A DNA stretch of 64,000 nt from Pelobium manganitolerans (GTDB lineage: Bacteria > Bacteroidota > Bacteroidia > Sphingobacteriales > Sphingobacteriaceae): the NCBI RefSeq assembly GCF_003609575.1, contig NZ_MBTA01000026.1, positions 247,207 to 311,206 of the forward strand. Direction: 5' to 3'. Made by a program: the position numbers and the translations under genes. This document shows, piece after piece, positions 1 through 9,990 of this stretch (its first letter is position 1; each line of letters opens with the position of its first letter). Under the pieces are notes generated by a model that did not search any database, was not told where the DNA came from, and worked only from the letters and a program-made list of their open reading frames with translations.

Positions 1-344
1 TTGATCCGCTCGGTTTGCATACTGTCTGCCGCATACAAAGCACTTAAAGTGTCCAAACTTTTTCTGACTTGACGGGTTTCGGCCACAAAACGTTCGTCAT
101 CGTGCTGGTTAATAGCCAAGTATTGCTGTTTTTGATCTAAGCGCGAAACGTTATTGAAGATTTGGTTCACCAGCGTCAGCTTCCGGTCCGGTGCCGATAC
201 CGCATCAACGGTTTTTATCATCTCGGTAAAAACCAGCTTGCTAACGCCCCATGCAGCCAATAGTGCAAAAATTGCCATTAAAAAGCCGAAAATTATTTTG
301 CCTTTGGTGGCCGATAAAAAATCCTGTTTAAAGTCCAAGTTCAT
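1..344 (-). CDS. N-terminal part of a membrane sensor protein, probably a hybrid histidine kinase (cut by window edge)
   Basis: Reading leftward from an ATG at 342-344, the frame stays open to the window edge (114 codons). It begins MNLDFKQDFLSATKGKIIFG, a short cytoplasmic lead followed by one strong transmembrane helix at about residues 15-37. A hydrophilic, helical segment follows (residues about 40-114) that looks like a periplasmic four-helix sensor domain. I recall this N-terminal layout from Bacteroidota hybrid sensor kinases, but no kinase motif lies in the window, so the catalytic part is inferred. It is divergent from the esterase gene at 447, and the roughly 100 bp between them should hold both promoters. 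Confidence 0.5.
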   Translation of the reverse strand, partial: MNLDFKQDFLSATKGKIIFGFLMAIFALLAAWGVSKLVFTEMIKTVDAVSAPDRKLTLVNQIFNNVSRLDQKQQYLAINQHDDERFVAETRQVRKSLDTLSALYAADSMQTERI

Positions 345-446
345 TTAATCTTTGCAGCCAGCTGATATGAAATTATCGTACCAATTATGCCGGTTTTATA
401 AAAAACGCTATTTAACTAATTTCTTTATTTTCATAGCTTCGCATTT

Positions 447-1370
447 ATGCAATTTACCCTTAAAAACGCCCTTTGCGTAGCGATATTTTCTTGTATCTGC
501 TTATTTAGCAAGGCTCAAGAAGCATATTTTGAAGTTAAACTTTGGGAGCAAGGACTACCCAACACAAACGGAAGTGATTTTGGGGGCTACGGTCCCGATG
601 AGGTAAATTATAAACCCACCATGCGGGTGTTTTTACCCCAAAAGCCCATCGCAAATGGGAAAGCCATTGTGTGTTTCCCTGGCGGTGGCTATGCGCAAAC
701 CAACCCCGAGCGTTATGGCGAAACTTGGGCGCCTTTTTATAATAAGTTAGGGATTGCTTTTATTGTTTTGCATTACCGTATGCCAAAAGGCAAAAGCGCC
801 GTTACTATTTCTGATGCCATAGAAGCTTACAAACAAACTAAATTACACGCAAAAGAGTGGGGGATTAACCCTGATAAAATTGGGATACAAGGCGTTTCTG
901 CCGGGGGGCATTTGGCTTCTACCTTGGCAACGCATTATCAAGAAAAATTAAATATCCCTTTTCAAATTCTAATTTATCCGGTAATCACCCTTCAGGATCC
1001 TTATACGCATAAGGGTTCGCGCGATAACTTTATCGGCAAAATGCCAGAGCCAAAATTACCGTCAACAAAAGCATCGCGCCAAGCATATTTACAGGCCAAA
1101 GAAAAATATAACCGTTTAAAAAACTACTATTCTAACGAGTTGCAGGTGACTGCCCGTACGCCGCGGGCTTTTATCGCAGTTAGTGATGACGACCGTTTGG
1201 CTATGAACAGCATATTGTATTACGCCGCATTAAATAAAAATAAAGTTCCAGCCGTTTTACACAGCTACCCATTTGGCGGGCACGGCTGGCACATTAACAC
1301 CAAAGATGACAAATTTGCGTTTGCAGGTTTGGTAGAGGCAGAATTGAAAGCTTGGTTGGAAAGTTTTTGA
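447..1370 (+). CDS. Secreted alpha/beta-hydrolase (esterase/acetyl-xylan-esterase-like)
   Basis: A 307-aa protein with a Sec signal peptide (about residues 1-24, ending FSKAQ). The mature part is an alpha/beta-hydrolase of the BD-FAE/esterase-lipase type. An oxyanion-hole motif FPGGGY is at 77-82, the nucleophile elbow GVSAGGH puts Ser151 in place, an acidic SDDDR is near 246-250, and His279 sits in GGHGWH. The expected role is hydrolysis of an ester, possibly acetyl or other acyl groups on plant polysaccharides, in the periplasm or outside the cell. The substrate cannot be read from the sequence. The gene stands alone, divergent from the sensor gene at the left edge and 144 bp before topB. 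Confidence 0.85.
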   Translation: MQFTLKNALCVAIFSCICLFSKAQEAYFEVKLWEQGLPNTNGSDFGGYGPDEVNYKPTMRVFLPQKPIANGKAIVCFPGGGYAQTNPERYGETWAPFYNKLGIAFIVLHYRMPKGKSAVTISDAIEAYKQTKLHAKEWGINPDKIGIQGVSAGGHLASTLATHYQEKLNIPFQILIYPVITLQDPYTHKGSRDNFIGKMPEPKLPSTKASRQAYLQAKEKYNRLKNYYSNELQVTARTPRAFIAVSDDDRLAMNSILYYAALNKNKVPAVLHSYPFGGHGWHINTKDDKFAFAGLVEAELKAWLESF

Positions 1371-1514
1371 AAAAATTAATAACGAATTTTCTCATTCATT
1401 CTTTTATCTAAAACTCAAACACTTAAAATAAGCGATAGTTGTTTTGAAAACTAAAACGACGTTTAAATACTAAAAAACGCTTATTTTGGTGGGTTATTAG
1501 CATAATTGGGATAG

Positions 1515-3356
1515 ATGAAGGTTATTATTGCAGAAAAACCATCGGTAGCCAGAGAGCTAGCAAAAGTATTTGGAGCAAACACAAAAAAGGCTGGCTACAT
1601 TGAAGGAAAAGGCTTCACTTTCACCTGGGCTTTTGGTCATTTGCTACAACTTGCGCCTCCGCAAGATTATGGCTTTTACGGTTGGCGCGCGCAAAATTTG
1701 CCGATGTTACCAGCTAAATTTAAGCTTGCCGTACGCAAAATAAAAACCAAAGACGGCGTGGTAGAAGACCCCGCGGTACGCAAACAGCTGGATGTAATCA
1801 AAGCACTGTTTGAGGAATGTACAGAAATTATTGTGGCTACGGACGCCGGGCGCGAAGGAGAGCTGATTTTTAGGTACATTTACTATTATCTAAAATGCAA
1901 AAAGCCTTTCCGCAGACTGTGGATTTCCTCACAAACGGACCAAGCAATAAAAGATGGGTTTCGCAACCTAAAACCCGGAACCGATTATGATACCCTGTTT
2001 TACTCGGCCCATTGCCGTTCAGAGTCGGATTGGTTGGTAGGAATGAATGCCACCCAAGCCCTTAGTATTTCCGCTGGTAACCGCGCGGTTTTGTCTTTGG
2101 GCAGGGTACAAACGCCTACTTTAGCCATGATATGTTCTCGTTTTAATGAGGTGAAGAATTTTGTGCCCGAGACCTACTTTCAGGTAGCTATACAACTGAA
2201 AAAAGACGAAAGCTTATTTAGGGCGATATCTGCAAAAAATTACAAAACCAAAGAAGAAGCCGAGGAGGTTTTAGAAGCAGTGCTGGATTTAGCCCGTGGC
2301 TACGAAAAGGGCGCAAGGGTGGAGAAAGTGGAAGCAAAGGCTAAAAAAGAACCGCCACCGCTGTTGCACGATTTGAGCTCGCTGCAACAAGAGGCTAACA
2401 AAAAGAAAGGTTACACTGCGGACCAAACTCTGGGCATTTTACAACAATTGTACGAAGGCAAATTGGTAACCTATCCGCGTACCGGCAGCCGTTACATCGG
2501 TGATGATATTTTTGCTAGCGTTCCGGATTTGATTGCGAAGTTCAAAGATCATCCGCTATTTGGCAAGCAAGCCCAGGTTTTATCATCGCAAAAGCTAAAC
2601 AAACGTAGCGTAAATGCTAAAAAAGTAACCGACCATCATGCCATTTTACCCACCGGAGAGCCGGCGGGGCATCTTTCATCGGATAGGCAGGCTGTTTACG
2701 ATATGGTGGTAGGGCGTATGCTGGAAGCTTTCCATGAAGAATGTTTAAAAGAAACAACAAAAATCACTTTGGTATCCGGCGCCTTGTTTACAGCCAACGG
2801 TACGGTAATTAAACAAGCCGGTTGGCGTGCAGTTTTTAACGATAAAGACGAGGATAAAAAAGACGAAGACAACGCTACCTTGCCCGCGGTTTTAAAAGAC
2901 GAAACTTTGGTTATTAGCAACAAAGCCATTTTAGAAAGACAAACCAAACCTAAACCTTTATATACCGAAGCAACTTTACTTAAAGCTTTAGAAACATGTG
3001 GTAAAGATATTGAAGACGAAGAACTTAGGTATGCGATGAAAGATAGCGGTTTAGGAACACCGGCAACACGTGCCTCTATTATAGAAACCTTGATTAAACG
3101 CGATTACATTAAACGCGAAAAAAAATCTTTGATACCCACAGACATGGGTTTAGCGGTGTACGACGTGGTTAAAACTAAAAAAATTGCGCAAGCAGAACTT
3201 ACGGGTGCATGGGAAAAGCGTTTAGAGGAAATAAAAGCTGGGGCATCTGTTGCAGATTTTAAAGCCGAGATTGCCGAATACACTAAAAGCATTACGCAAG
3301 AGCTTTTAAAAGCGGGCACCGCATTAGCGCCAATTACCGTCAAAGCGAAGGCATAA
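1515..3356 (+). CDS. topB: DNA topoisomerase III (type IA)
   Basis: A 613-aa type IA topoisomerase, which cuts one strand and passes the other to resolve replication and recombination intermediates. The N-terminal Toprim domain starts MKVIIAEKPSVARELAKVFG and has the acidic motif VATDAGREGE (about 107-116). LGRVQTPTL (about 195-203) and the active-site motif TYPRTGSRYI with catalytic Tyr320 follow. The C-terminus has no zinc-finger cysteines and ends in a short basic tail, as in the shorter TopB proteins. Plasmid- and transposon-borne topB genes are common in Bacteroidota, but nothing around this copy suggests a mobile element. Confidence 0.93.
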   Translation: MKVIIAEKPSVARELAKVFGANTKKAGYIEGKGFTFTWAFGHLLQLAPPQDYGFYGWRAQNLPMLPAKFKLAVRKIKTKDGVVEDPAVRKQLDVIKALFEECTEIIVATDAGREGELIFRYIYYYLKCKKPFRRLWISSQTDQAIKDGFRNLKPGTDYDTLFYSAHCRSESDWLVGMNATQALSISAGNRAVLSLGRVQTPTLAMICSRFNEVKNFVPETYFQVAIQLKKDESLFRAISAKNYKTKEEAEEVLEAVLDLARGYEKGARVEKVEAKAKKEPPPLLHDLSSLQQEANKKKGYTADQTLGILQQLYEGKLVTYPRTGSRYIGDDIFASVPDLIAKFKDHPLFGKQAQVLSSQKLNKRSVNAKKVTDHHAILPTGEPAGHLSSDRQAVYDMVVGRMLEAFHEECLKETTKITLVSGALFTANGTVIKQAGWRAVFNDKDEDKKDEDNATLPAVLKDETLVISNKAILERQTKPKPLYTEATLLKALETCGKDIEDEELRYAMKDSGLGTPATRASIIETLIKRDYIKREKKSLIPTDMGLAVYDVVKTKKIAQAELTGAWEKRLEEIKAGASVADFKAEIAEYTKSITQELLKAGTALAPITVKAKA

Positions 3357-3418
3357 ATATTTAAAATTAGTGTAATTTTTTAAAATGAAAACGCTTTTAA
3401 TACCTATATTGGAGCCTT

Positions 3419-5203
3419 ATGCCTTCAAAATTACCGTTTTTTAACTGGTCTTTAAAAAAGACTTTAAATGATGAAACTAACCATCTTTTAAGAGCCAAAT
3501 ACAAAATTATTTTTACTGTCTTTATCCTGTTTTCTTTAAAAGGCTTATTGGCATTTGGCAGCGCAGTTTACAACGGGCAGCATTTTCAGGCTGTTCGTGC
3601 ATTAGCTTTTTTGGTGGTGTATGTTTTGGTTATCCAAGGCCTGCTCAACAAAAGACTCAGCTTGGCAAGTGTTGCACACGCGTTTATTGCAGGGAGCTTA
3701 TTGTTGATTTATACCAATTTGTTCATGACGGCCAAATCGGTAAATATTGTAACCATACAGTTTATATTTACGCTTATTCTTTGCAGTTTTTATTTGCTAA
3801 ACGCCAAATTCGGCATAATATATTCTGCTCTAGGCATTTTGCCTGTGATGGTTTCGTTGCTGGTAGGGTACAAATTCAGTATTTTTTCGGGTTTAAGTAC
3901 TTTGTCTTCTCCGGGCTACGAGATGGTTTTGGTGCTTAACTTTATCACCATCATTTTTATCCCATATCTTTTTTATCAGGCATTTTGCGAAACTTTGGAT
4001 GACAAAGAAAAGTTGAATATGGAGTTGCAGAGGGCAGTAGAGTCTGCAAATAAAGCAGTAAAGATGAAATCCGAATTTCTATCTACCATGTCGCACGAAC
4101 TGCGCACCCCTTTAAACACGGTTATCGGCACCACAGATTTGTTGCTTTCAGAGGCTTATGCACCGCATCAAACAGACAACCTGAAAGATCTTAAGTTTTC
4201 TGCCAACTGTTTGCTTACCATCATTAACGATATTCTGGATTATAATAAACTCGATTCCTCAAAGCTTAACCTAGAATTTATTTATACCCACTTGCATCAG
4301 CTTTTACGTGAAGTAAGCTCGGGTTTGGCGCACCAATGCAAAGAAAAAGGGCTAAATTTCCATTTGACTATTGATGAGGACATCCAAGGTTACGAAGTGT
4401 TAACGGATCCCACCCGTATCACTCAAATTATGTACAACCTTATCGGGAACGCCATAAAATTTACCCCGCAGGGCGAGGTGAAAGTGAGTTTGTCTGTTTT
4501 AAGCAAAACAGATGATCGGCTGTATCTTCGTTTTTCTGTGGAAGATACCGGCATTGGCATTGATGATAGCCAAAGGGAAGCCATTTTTGAACCATTTAAT
4601 CAGGCTTCTACCAGTATTACCCGCACATTTGGAGGCACCGGATTAGGGTTGTCAATAGTTCAACGTTTACTTTCGTTATTCGACAGTAAAATAAATCTGA
4701 CCAGTAAATTAGGCCGTGGTTCTGTTTTCTATTTTGACATCAACTTTAGCTACAGAAACAGAGCTGCGGATGCAGAAACTGTTGTAGAAGTAGCGACGTT
4801 GAAAGATTTGAGCGATCTTAAAATTATGGTTGCAGAAGACAATATGATGAACCGTGTACTGGTTAAAAAGATATTTGCGAAATGGAATAACGACCCGGTT
4901 TTTGCCGAAGACGGGCAGGAAGCTATAGAAACAGCATCTTTTCAAAAATTCGACATTATATTAATGGATTTGCATATGCCGCGCGTAGACGGTTATACGG
5001 CTGCCAAAGCGATTAAGGCTGATGCAAATGCTTTGAATAGCGAAACCGCAATCGTGGCGTTTACGGCCTCTATTTCGCCACAAATTTTGGCCGAAGTGAG
5101 CGAGGCGGGAATGTGTGATTACATTTATAAACCTTTTAATGCCGAAGATATATACCGTAAGCTGCGAAACTTACGCCCTTTAAATTTTGAAGAAGAAGCT
5201 TAG
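3419..5203 (+). CDS. Hybrid sensor histidine kinase with C-terminal receiver domain
   Basis: A 594-aa protein. Residues about 25-190 hold six or so hydrophobic helices (a membrane sensor without a large periplasmic loop), and a short linker helix spans 195-215. The HisKA dimerisation domain carries the phospho-acceptor His226 in STMSHELRTPLNTVIG. The ATPase domain has an N-box NLIGNAIKFTP (340-350), G1 DTGIGID and G2 GTGLGLSI. A receiver domain (about 467-585) has the phospho-acceptor Asp517 in ILMDLHMPRVDG and the conserved Lys in YKPF. The signal sensed is unknown and no DNA-binding output domain is present. The 3' end overlaps the convergent FUSC gene by 4 bp. Confidence 0.9.
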   Translation: MPSKLPFFNWSLKKTLNDETNHLLRAKYKIIFTVFILFSLKGLLAFGSAVYNGQHFQAVRALAFLVVYVLVIQGLLNKRLSLASVAHAFIAGSLLLIYTNLFMTAKSVNIVTIQFIFTLILCSFYLLNAKFGIIYSALGILPVMVSLLVGYKFSIFSGLSTLSSPGYEMVLVLNFITIIFIPYLFYQAFCETLDDKEKLNMELQRAVESANKAVKMKSEFLSTMSHELRTPLNTVIGTTDLLLSEAYAPHQTDNLKDLKFSANCLLTIINDILDYNKLDSSKLNLEFIYTHLHQLLREVSSGLAHQCKEKGLNFHLTIDEDIQGYEVLTDPTRITQIMYNLIGNAIKFTPQGEVKVSLSVLSKTDDRLYLRFSVEDTGIGIDDSQREAIFEPFNQASTSITRTFGGTGLGLSIVQRLLSLFDSKINLTSKLGRGSVFYFDINFSYRNRAADAETVVEVATLKDLSDLKIMVAEDNMMNRVLVKKIFAKWNNDPVFAEDGQEAIETASFQKFDIILMDLHMPRVDGYTAAKAIKADANALNSETAIVAFTASISPQILAEVSEAGMCDYIYKPFNAEDIYRKLRNLRPLNFEEEA

Positions 5204-7323
5204 ATTTTTTCGCTCATCTTAGAAATCTCTGCCGAAAGCTTGGTGATCAGCTCCAGTTGCTCGGTAATCTGCGGATCGTTCTTTTTGTCTGATAAATGGA
5301 TATGCAGTTTTGTGTTTGTGCCGGCCTCTATTTTAGCATCAATTTTCCCAACTGCTTCCTCTAAATAAAACCTGATTTTTCGTATCAATTTTAGCTGGTC
5401 CGAGTTGATGGTGGCCTCCGTTTCGGCGAAACTTGCAGAAAGGTTTGCCAAGTAAGATGACAGGATGTGGTTAAGTACCACAAATTTGTGTATCTCCTTA
5501 ATACGGCGTTGTTTACTTTTTGGCTCTTGAAGCATCCGTTGAAAAGCACCGGAGAGGTTAGCAGTGTTTACATAAACGTTTTTCCGGGCTAACCGGTACT
5601 CGGTTACATTAACAGGCATCAAAGATTGCCTCAAAATAATGTGTTCAAAATAGTTGAGGTTTGCCTTTACCATCTGCGGTAAAAAGCTACGTAATTGCGC
5701 CGACTCCCAATCTGGAAATAAAATATAACTGGAAGCGATGGCTAAAAAAGAACCGATCAAGGTATCTACAATTCTTTCGCTGGCAATCATGGTAACGCTG
5801 CTTGCCGAGTTTAAAAACGTGAACAAAACGAGGATAAAAGGTGTCATAAAAATAACCCCCACCACGTATTTGATGCGGATAACACTGTAAGTTACCAGCA
5901 TAAACAGCAACAAAATCACAAAACGCGCAGTTTCATCTGTCACAAACATCAAAATTATTGTGCCCAAAATACCACCTATCAGCGTGCCCACCACGCGTTC
6001 GTAATTTCTTTGCTTGGTACTGCTAAAACCGGGTTTCATAATCACCAAAATGGTCACCAAAATCCAGTAACTGTGGTGCCCCAAAGAAAACATCCGGCCA
6101 ACGGTAAAACCTATTAAACAAACAATCGCCAGGCGCAAAGAGTACCTAAACACACCCGAGCTTAGGTTAAGGTTATTACGGAAAATCTTCCAGTCAAAGC
6201 TTTGATGGCTTACAAAACGCGAAAGCTCGCTAGGAGAGGTGCCACCTTTGGTTTCCACGGTTTCTTTACCAAAGTAGGTGAAAATATCAACCGTTTTTTG
6301 GTAAATGTTGCGCAGATTAATCAGTATTTTTTTAAGGATAAGTGTTGATGTGCCTTGCTGTTCTAAAACATCTAAACGGTTTTTTAAATCGTCTAAATCT
6401 TCGATGGAAACATGCTTTACAACCGGTTTTTGCTGATAGGTAAGGCAAAAACCTATGTATTCAATCTCGTCGGCAACTTTTTCTATGGTTTTTGCAAAGG
6501 CAGGTAATATGTATTTATCGGCAAACCGTTCGCGGATACCCTCATAATCGTTGTGCGTTGCCATGGTTTGCTCAAAAATATCTACCGTATCCACAAAAAT
6601 CTGCACCATCAAACGCCCGGCATTGGTAGATTCGTTCATCAACTCGCGGGTTTTAAAAAGCGCATCGCGCACATTATCTTGCAGTTCGTTTACCTTAACC
6701 TGTTGCTTTACCAGGGCCTCAAAGTTTTCTTCAACAGTAACTTCGTTGCCATAAAAACGCGCCCGCAAACGCATGTATTTGCCCACTTCGCTAATACTCT
6801 CGCCCAAAGTTTGTTGCGCATAGCGATATGGGCGCAATGTAGAAAACAGCGTGCTGAGCAAATAGTACCAAATACCGCCACCTAAAATCAAAAACGAATG
6901 CTCAAAAGGTTTAAAAGACGATTTCCCCGGGATAATATCCAGCACCATAATTAACAAAGCGGCGGTGCCTACGGAGGCTGCGCGTGTGCCATACAGGTAA
7001 AACATGGCGTATAAAAAGCAGAGAAAAAATATCTCGACGGCAACAAAATACGGGTTGGTATTGATAGACACCGTAAGCAAAGCCGTGAAAAACACCAGCA
7101 CATTGGTTGCCAACATTCCGTTTTTACGGTGTAGCCAAGGGCCCGGCGAATCGGCAATGCTGGCACAAAGCGCACCTAAAGATAGGGTTACGCCGATTTC
7201 CAAATGGTTAAATTGAAAAGCAATGAACGAGGGCAGAAGCACGCCCATTGTAACTTTAACGCCATCAGAAAAATACTGGGTGTACATGAAATTTCTAAAG
7301 TCATCAATGGGGTTACTCTTCAT
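5200..7323 (-). CDS. FUSC-family inner-membrane protein (YccS-like)
   Basis: About 707 aa from the chosen ATG at 7321-7323 (MKSNPIDDFRNFM); an upstream in-frame ATG at 7345-7347 would add eight residues that look non-conserved. The architecture is duplicated: a block of membrane helices (about 20-170), a long soluble helical region (about 180-390), a second block of helices (about 400-540), and a soluble helical C-terminus. This is the YccS/fusaric-acid-resistance (FUSC) plan, associated with export of aromatic acids or other small compounds. The substrate is unknown, and no HlyD-type membrane-fusion partner lies nearby. It converges on the hybrid kinase with a 4-bp overlap. Confidence 0.82.
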   Translation of the reverse strand: MKSNPIDDFRNFMYTQYFSDGVKVTMGVLLPSFIAFQFNHLEIGVTLSLGALCASIADSPGPWLHRKNGMLATNVLVFFTALLTVSINTNPYFVAVEIFFLCFLYAMFYLYGTRAASVGTAALLIMVLDIIPGKSSFKPFEHSFLILGGGIWYYLLSTLFSTLRPYRYAQQTLGESISEVGKYMRLRARFYGNEVTVEENFEALVKQQVKVNELQDNVRDALFKTRELMNESTNAGRLMVQIFVDTVDIFEQTMATHNDYEGIRERFADKYILPAFAKTIEKVADEIEYIGFCLTYQQKPVVKHVSIEDLDDLKNRLDVLEQQGTSTLILKKILINLRNIYQKTVDIFTYFGKETVETKGGTSPSELSRFVSHQSFDWKIFRNNLNLSSGVFRYSLRLAIVCLIGFTVGRMFSLGHHSYWILVTILVIMKPGFSSTKQRNYERVVGTLIGGILGTIILMFVTDETARFVILLLFMLVTYSVIRIKYVVGVIFMTPFILVLFTFLNSASSVTMIASERIVDTLIGSFLAIASSYILFPDWESAQLRSFLPQMVKANLNYFEHIILRQSLMPVNVTEYRLARKNVYVNTANLSGAFQRMLQEPKSKQRRIKEIHKFVVLNHILSSYLANLSASFAETEATINSDQLKLIRKIRFYLEEAVGKIDAKIEAGTNTKLHIHLSDKKNDPQITEQLELITKLSAEISKMSEKI

Positions 7324-7384
7324 ATCGGTAAATGTAATCCATTTCAAACAAACCCTAAGCCCAAAAGCATCAATATTAATTTAA

Positions 7385-7392
7385 TAACTTTG
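7385..7392 (+). promoter_or_regulatory. Candidate Bacteroidota -7 box upstream of the DEAD-box helicase
   Basis: TAACTTTG matches the Bacteroidota -7 consensus TAnnTTTG and sits about 80 bp before the helicase ATG. No clear -33 TTG lies at the usual distance, so this is only a candidate. Confidence 0.3.
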
Positions 7393-7470
7393 CGCCCTAA
7401 TATTTTGATTTTATTGTGATGAAATATTGCTTATAACTTCGGCATCTTTTATTGCAAAACCCTTTTATTA

Positions 7471-8598
7471 ATGAAAAGTTTTAAAGAATTGGGCGTTGGT
7501 CCACAGTTTATACAGGCGCTAGAAGAAAACAATATCACGGCGCCAACCGAAATACAGGAAAAAGCAATTCCGTTTTTGATGACAGAAGAGCGCGATTTTA
7601 TCGGTCAGGCGCAAACCGGTACCGGAAAAACCGCAGCTTACGGATTGCCCATGCTGCACAAAATAAATCCGGATGTAAAACAAATTCAAGCTTTGGTAAT
7701 TAGCCCAACGCGCGAGTTAACGCAACAGATTAACAAGCAACTTTTCCGCTTTACCAAATACGCCGAAAAGAAAATTTTTACCGAAGCCGTATATGGCGGC
7801 GAAAAAATAGACGTGCAAATTGCGCGTTTACGTCGCCCCACGCATATTGTGGTTTCAACTCCGGGCAGGTTGATTGATTTATTGGAACGCAATGCCATTA
7901 ATTTAGAACAGGTAAAAACCGTGGTTTTAGATGAAGCTGATGAAATGCTGAGCATGGGTTTTAAAGCCGATGTTGACAAAATTTTGGCTTATACCAACAG
8001 CAAGAAAAGCCGGACGTGGCTTTTCTCGGCAACTATCCCTAATGCATTAAAAGAAATTATAGATGAGTTTATGGATGACGATGCCGAACGTTTGGTGGTT
8101 TCTAACGAAAAAATTGTAGCCAAAGGTATTGCGCACCAATACGCCGTTGTTGATATTAACGATAAATTTGATGTTGCCGTGCGCTTTTTAAAAGCCCAAG
8201 GCGATAAGCGTGGCATCGTGTTTTGCCGCACCAAAGCTGGCGCGCAGGCTTTAGCCAAACAGCTTTATAGCAAAAATATACAGGCAGAAGCCATACACGG
8301 AGATTTAGGGCAGCGCGACCGCGACCGGGTGATGCGTTTATTTAAATCTAAACGGTTGCAGGTGCTGGTGGCTACAGATATTTCGGCACGCGGTATTGAC
8401 GTTGATAATTTAGCATACGTTTTGCATTACCAATTGCCAGATCAGTTTGAGTATTATACACACCGGAGCGGACGCACTGCCAGAGCAGGAAAAAAAGGTT
8501 TTTCATTGGCTTTTGTTGCCCCATCTGAACTTGGAAAAATTGACGAGTTAGAAGAAGGCTTGCACATTTCTTTTGAAAAAGTGGATTTGCGCCAATAA
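7471..8598 (+). CDS. DEAD-box ATP-dependent RNA helicase
   Basis: A 375-aa two-domain RNA helicase that remodels RNA or ribosomal precursors using ATP. The Q motif lies in the first 35 residues (FKELGVGPQFIQALEENN onward). Walker A is AQTGTGKT (about 49-56), motif Ia is SPTRELTQ, motif II is VLDEADEML, motif III is SAT, and the C-domain has ARGIDVDN and HRSGRTARAG. The protein ends soon after motif VI with only a short tail, so it lacks the DbpA-type RNA-binding domain or basic C-terminal extension seen in many relatives. The paralogue type cannot be fixed from this. Confidence 0.92.
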   Translation: MKSFKELGVGPQFIQALEENNITAPTEIQEKAIPFLMTEERDFIGQAQTGTGKTAAYGLPMLHKINPDVKQIQALVISPTRELTQQINKQLFRFTKYAEKKIFTEAVYGGEKIDVQIARLRRPTHIVVSTPGRLIDLLERNAINLEQVKTVVLDEADEMLSMGFKADVDKILAYTNSKKSRTWLFSATIPNALKEIIDEFMDDDAERLVVSNEKIVAKGIAHQYAVVDINDKFDVAVRFLKAQGDKRGIVFCRTKAGAQALAKQLYSKNIQAEAIHGDLGQRDRDRVMRLFKSKRLQVLVATDISARGIDVDNLAYVLHYQLPDQFEYYTHRSGRTARAGKKGFSLAFVAPSELGKIDELEEGLHISFEKVDLRQ

Positions 8599-8608
8599 AT
8601 AAACGCAT

Positions 8609-9322
8609 TTGAAAAAGTACAGAACGCTTTTTAAAGCTTATATTAACGATTATAAGATGGTGCCTCAATTTAGCACCATTTTTATTGCTTTGGCTTTCTT
8701 ACTTGTTGGCGTTTTTTGCTTTTATGAGCTTACAGAAGAGTTGTCTGACAACAAGCTGGAGCTTTTTGATAATTTTATTATTGAGCATGTGGTATCTTGG
8801 CGCACGCCCTTGCATACCGAGTGGATGAAAAGCGTAACCTTAGTTGGCAATCTTATAGGCTATGTGCTTATCATCCCTATACTTACTATTTTCTTTATTA
8901 TCCGCAAAAACTGGCGTTTATCTATAGAAATTACATTGGTTTTGCTGTTATCCTCGGGCTTAAATGTTGTTTTAAAAAACATCATCGGCAGAGAACGGCC
9001 ACCGGAAATTGGCCGTTTGGTAGAAGCACAATTTTACAGTTTCCCTAGCGGGCACGCCATGAGCGCCATTACTTTTTACGGCTTTATCATCTACCTGAGC
9101 GCAATTTTAATCAAAAAAGCTTGGTTAAAAACGTTGATAATTGTGCTGTGTTTGGTGATGACGGTATTGATTGGCTTTAGCCGGATTTATTTGGGTGTTC
9201 ATTTTCCGTCCGATATCTTGGCCGGATACTTAGCGGGTTTTGCTTGGCTGATGTTTTGTGTTTTAGTGCTAAACCTTATCACGCTCAGTAAATTAAAGCT
9301 GGAAGAAACGCAACATCCGTAG
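8609..9322 (+). CDS. PAP2-family membrane phosphatase
   Basis: A 237-aa integral membrane protein of the PAP2/undecaprenyl-pyrophosphatase superfamily, dephosphorylating lipid phosphates at the membrane. The three signature motifs are present: KNIIGRERPP, PSGHAMSAI and SRIYLGVHFPSDILAGY, giving the conserved Lys/Arg, Ser-His and Arg-His-Asp groups. About six hydrophobic helices surround them. The frame opens with TTG at 8609-8611 (MKKYRTLFKAYINDY), 11 bp after the helicase stop; an internal ATG at 8657 would remove the basic N-terminus and is less likely. It may be co-transcribed with the helicase. Confidence 0.85.
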   Translation: MKKYRTLFKAYINDYKMVPQFSTIFIALAFLLVGVFCFYELTEELSDNKLELFDNFIIEHVVSWRTPLHTEWMKSVTLVGNLIGYVLIIPILTIFFIIRKNWRLSIEITLVLLLSSGLNVVLKNIIGRERPPEIGRLVEAQFYSFPSGHAMSAITFYGFIIYLSAILIKKAWLKTLIIVLCLVMTVLIGFSRIYLGVHFPSDILAGYLAGFAWLMFCVLVLNLITLSKLKLEETQHP

Positions 9323-9494
9323 CTAATTCCAATTTATCCTAAATTTTGCTAAATTTGCATAAATCCGACCGCACGTTTACACCCGGTTTTCATAACAACA
9401 TTTTGGTAAAAGCTCGATAAGCGATGCCGTTTCTGTTAATGCCGGTTTTGTTTTAGGGTACGATGTGGATTTAAAGCATACTAATAAATCATTA

Positions 9495-9944
9495 ATGGGT
9501 AGATCACAAGAGACATTTAGCAAAAAAGAAAAAGAGAAAAAACGTTTACAGAAGAGACAAGAGAAACAGCAAAAACGCGAAGAGCGCAAAGAAAATTCTG
9601 CAGGTGGCGGTTTAGAAAACATGCTGGCCTACGTAGATGAATTTGGCAATATTACCGATACACCACCAGATCCAACACGTAAAAAAAGTGTAATAGATGC
9701 CAGCAGCATTGAAATTGCCATCCCTAAACAAGCAGAAGAAGACCTTAGCTTGCCTAAAAAAGGAAAGATTGATTTCTTTAACGAATCTAAAGGTTACGGT
9801 TTCATCCGCGAAGACGGTACACAAGAGAAATATTTTGTGCATGTAAACGGGCTTACCGAAGAGGTTAGGGAAGGAGACAAAGTAACTTTTGAGCTAGAAA
9901 AAGGCTTGAAAGGTTTAAATGCGGTAAACGTAAAGAGGGTATAA
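9495..9944 (+). CDS. Cold-shock-domain protein with charged N-terminal extension
   Basis: 149 aa from the ATG at 9495 (MGRSQETFSKKEKEKKR). An ATG ten codons upstream is in frame, but the MGRSQETF start is the form I know from Bacteroidota relatives. Residues about 8-40 are a Lys/Glu/Arg-rich helix and the middle is a linker. The last 65 residues form a cold-shock domain: KGKIDFFNESKGYGFIRED with the RNP1-like KGYGFI, then KYFVHVNGL (RNP2-like). The expected role is single-stranded RNA/DNA binding or RNA chaperoning. A strong hairpin terminator follows directly after the stop codon. Confidence 0.88.
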   Translation: MGRSQETFSKKEKEKKRLQKRQEKQQKREERKENSAGGGLENMLAYVDEFGNITDTPPDPTRKKSVIDASSIEIAIPKQAEEDLSLPKKGKIDFFNESKGYGFIREDGTQEKYFVHVNGLTEEVREGDKVTFELEKGLKGLNAVNVKRV

Positions 9945-9950
9945 TTGTTT

Positions 9951-9990
9951 AAAACGGCATTACGGGATAAAAGTAATGCCGTTTTTATCG
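9951..9990 (+). terminator. Rho-independent terminator of the cold-shock gene
   Basis: A perfect 13-bp stem (AAAACGGCATTAC at 9951-9963 with GTAATGCCGTTTT at 9973-9985) encloses a 9-nt loop and runs into a T-rich tail. It begins 6 bp after the stop codon. Confidence 0.85.
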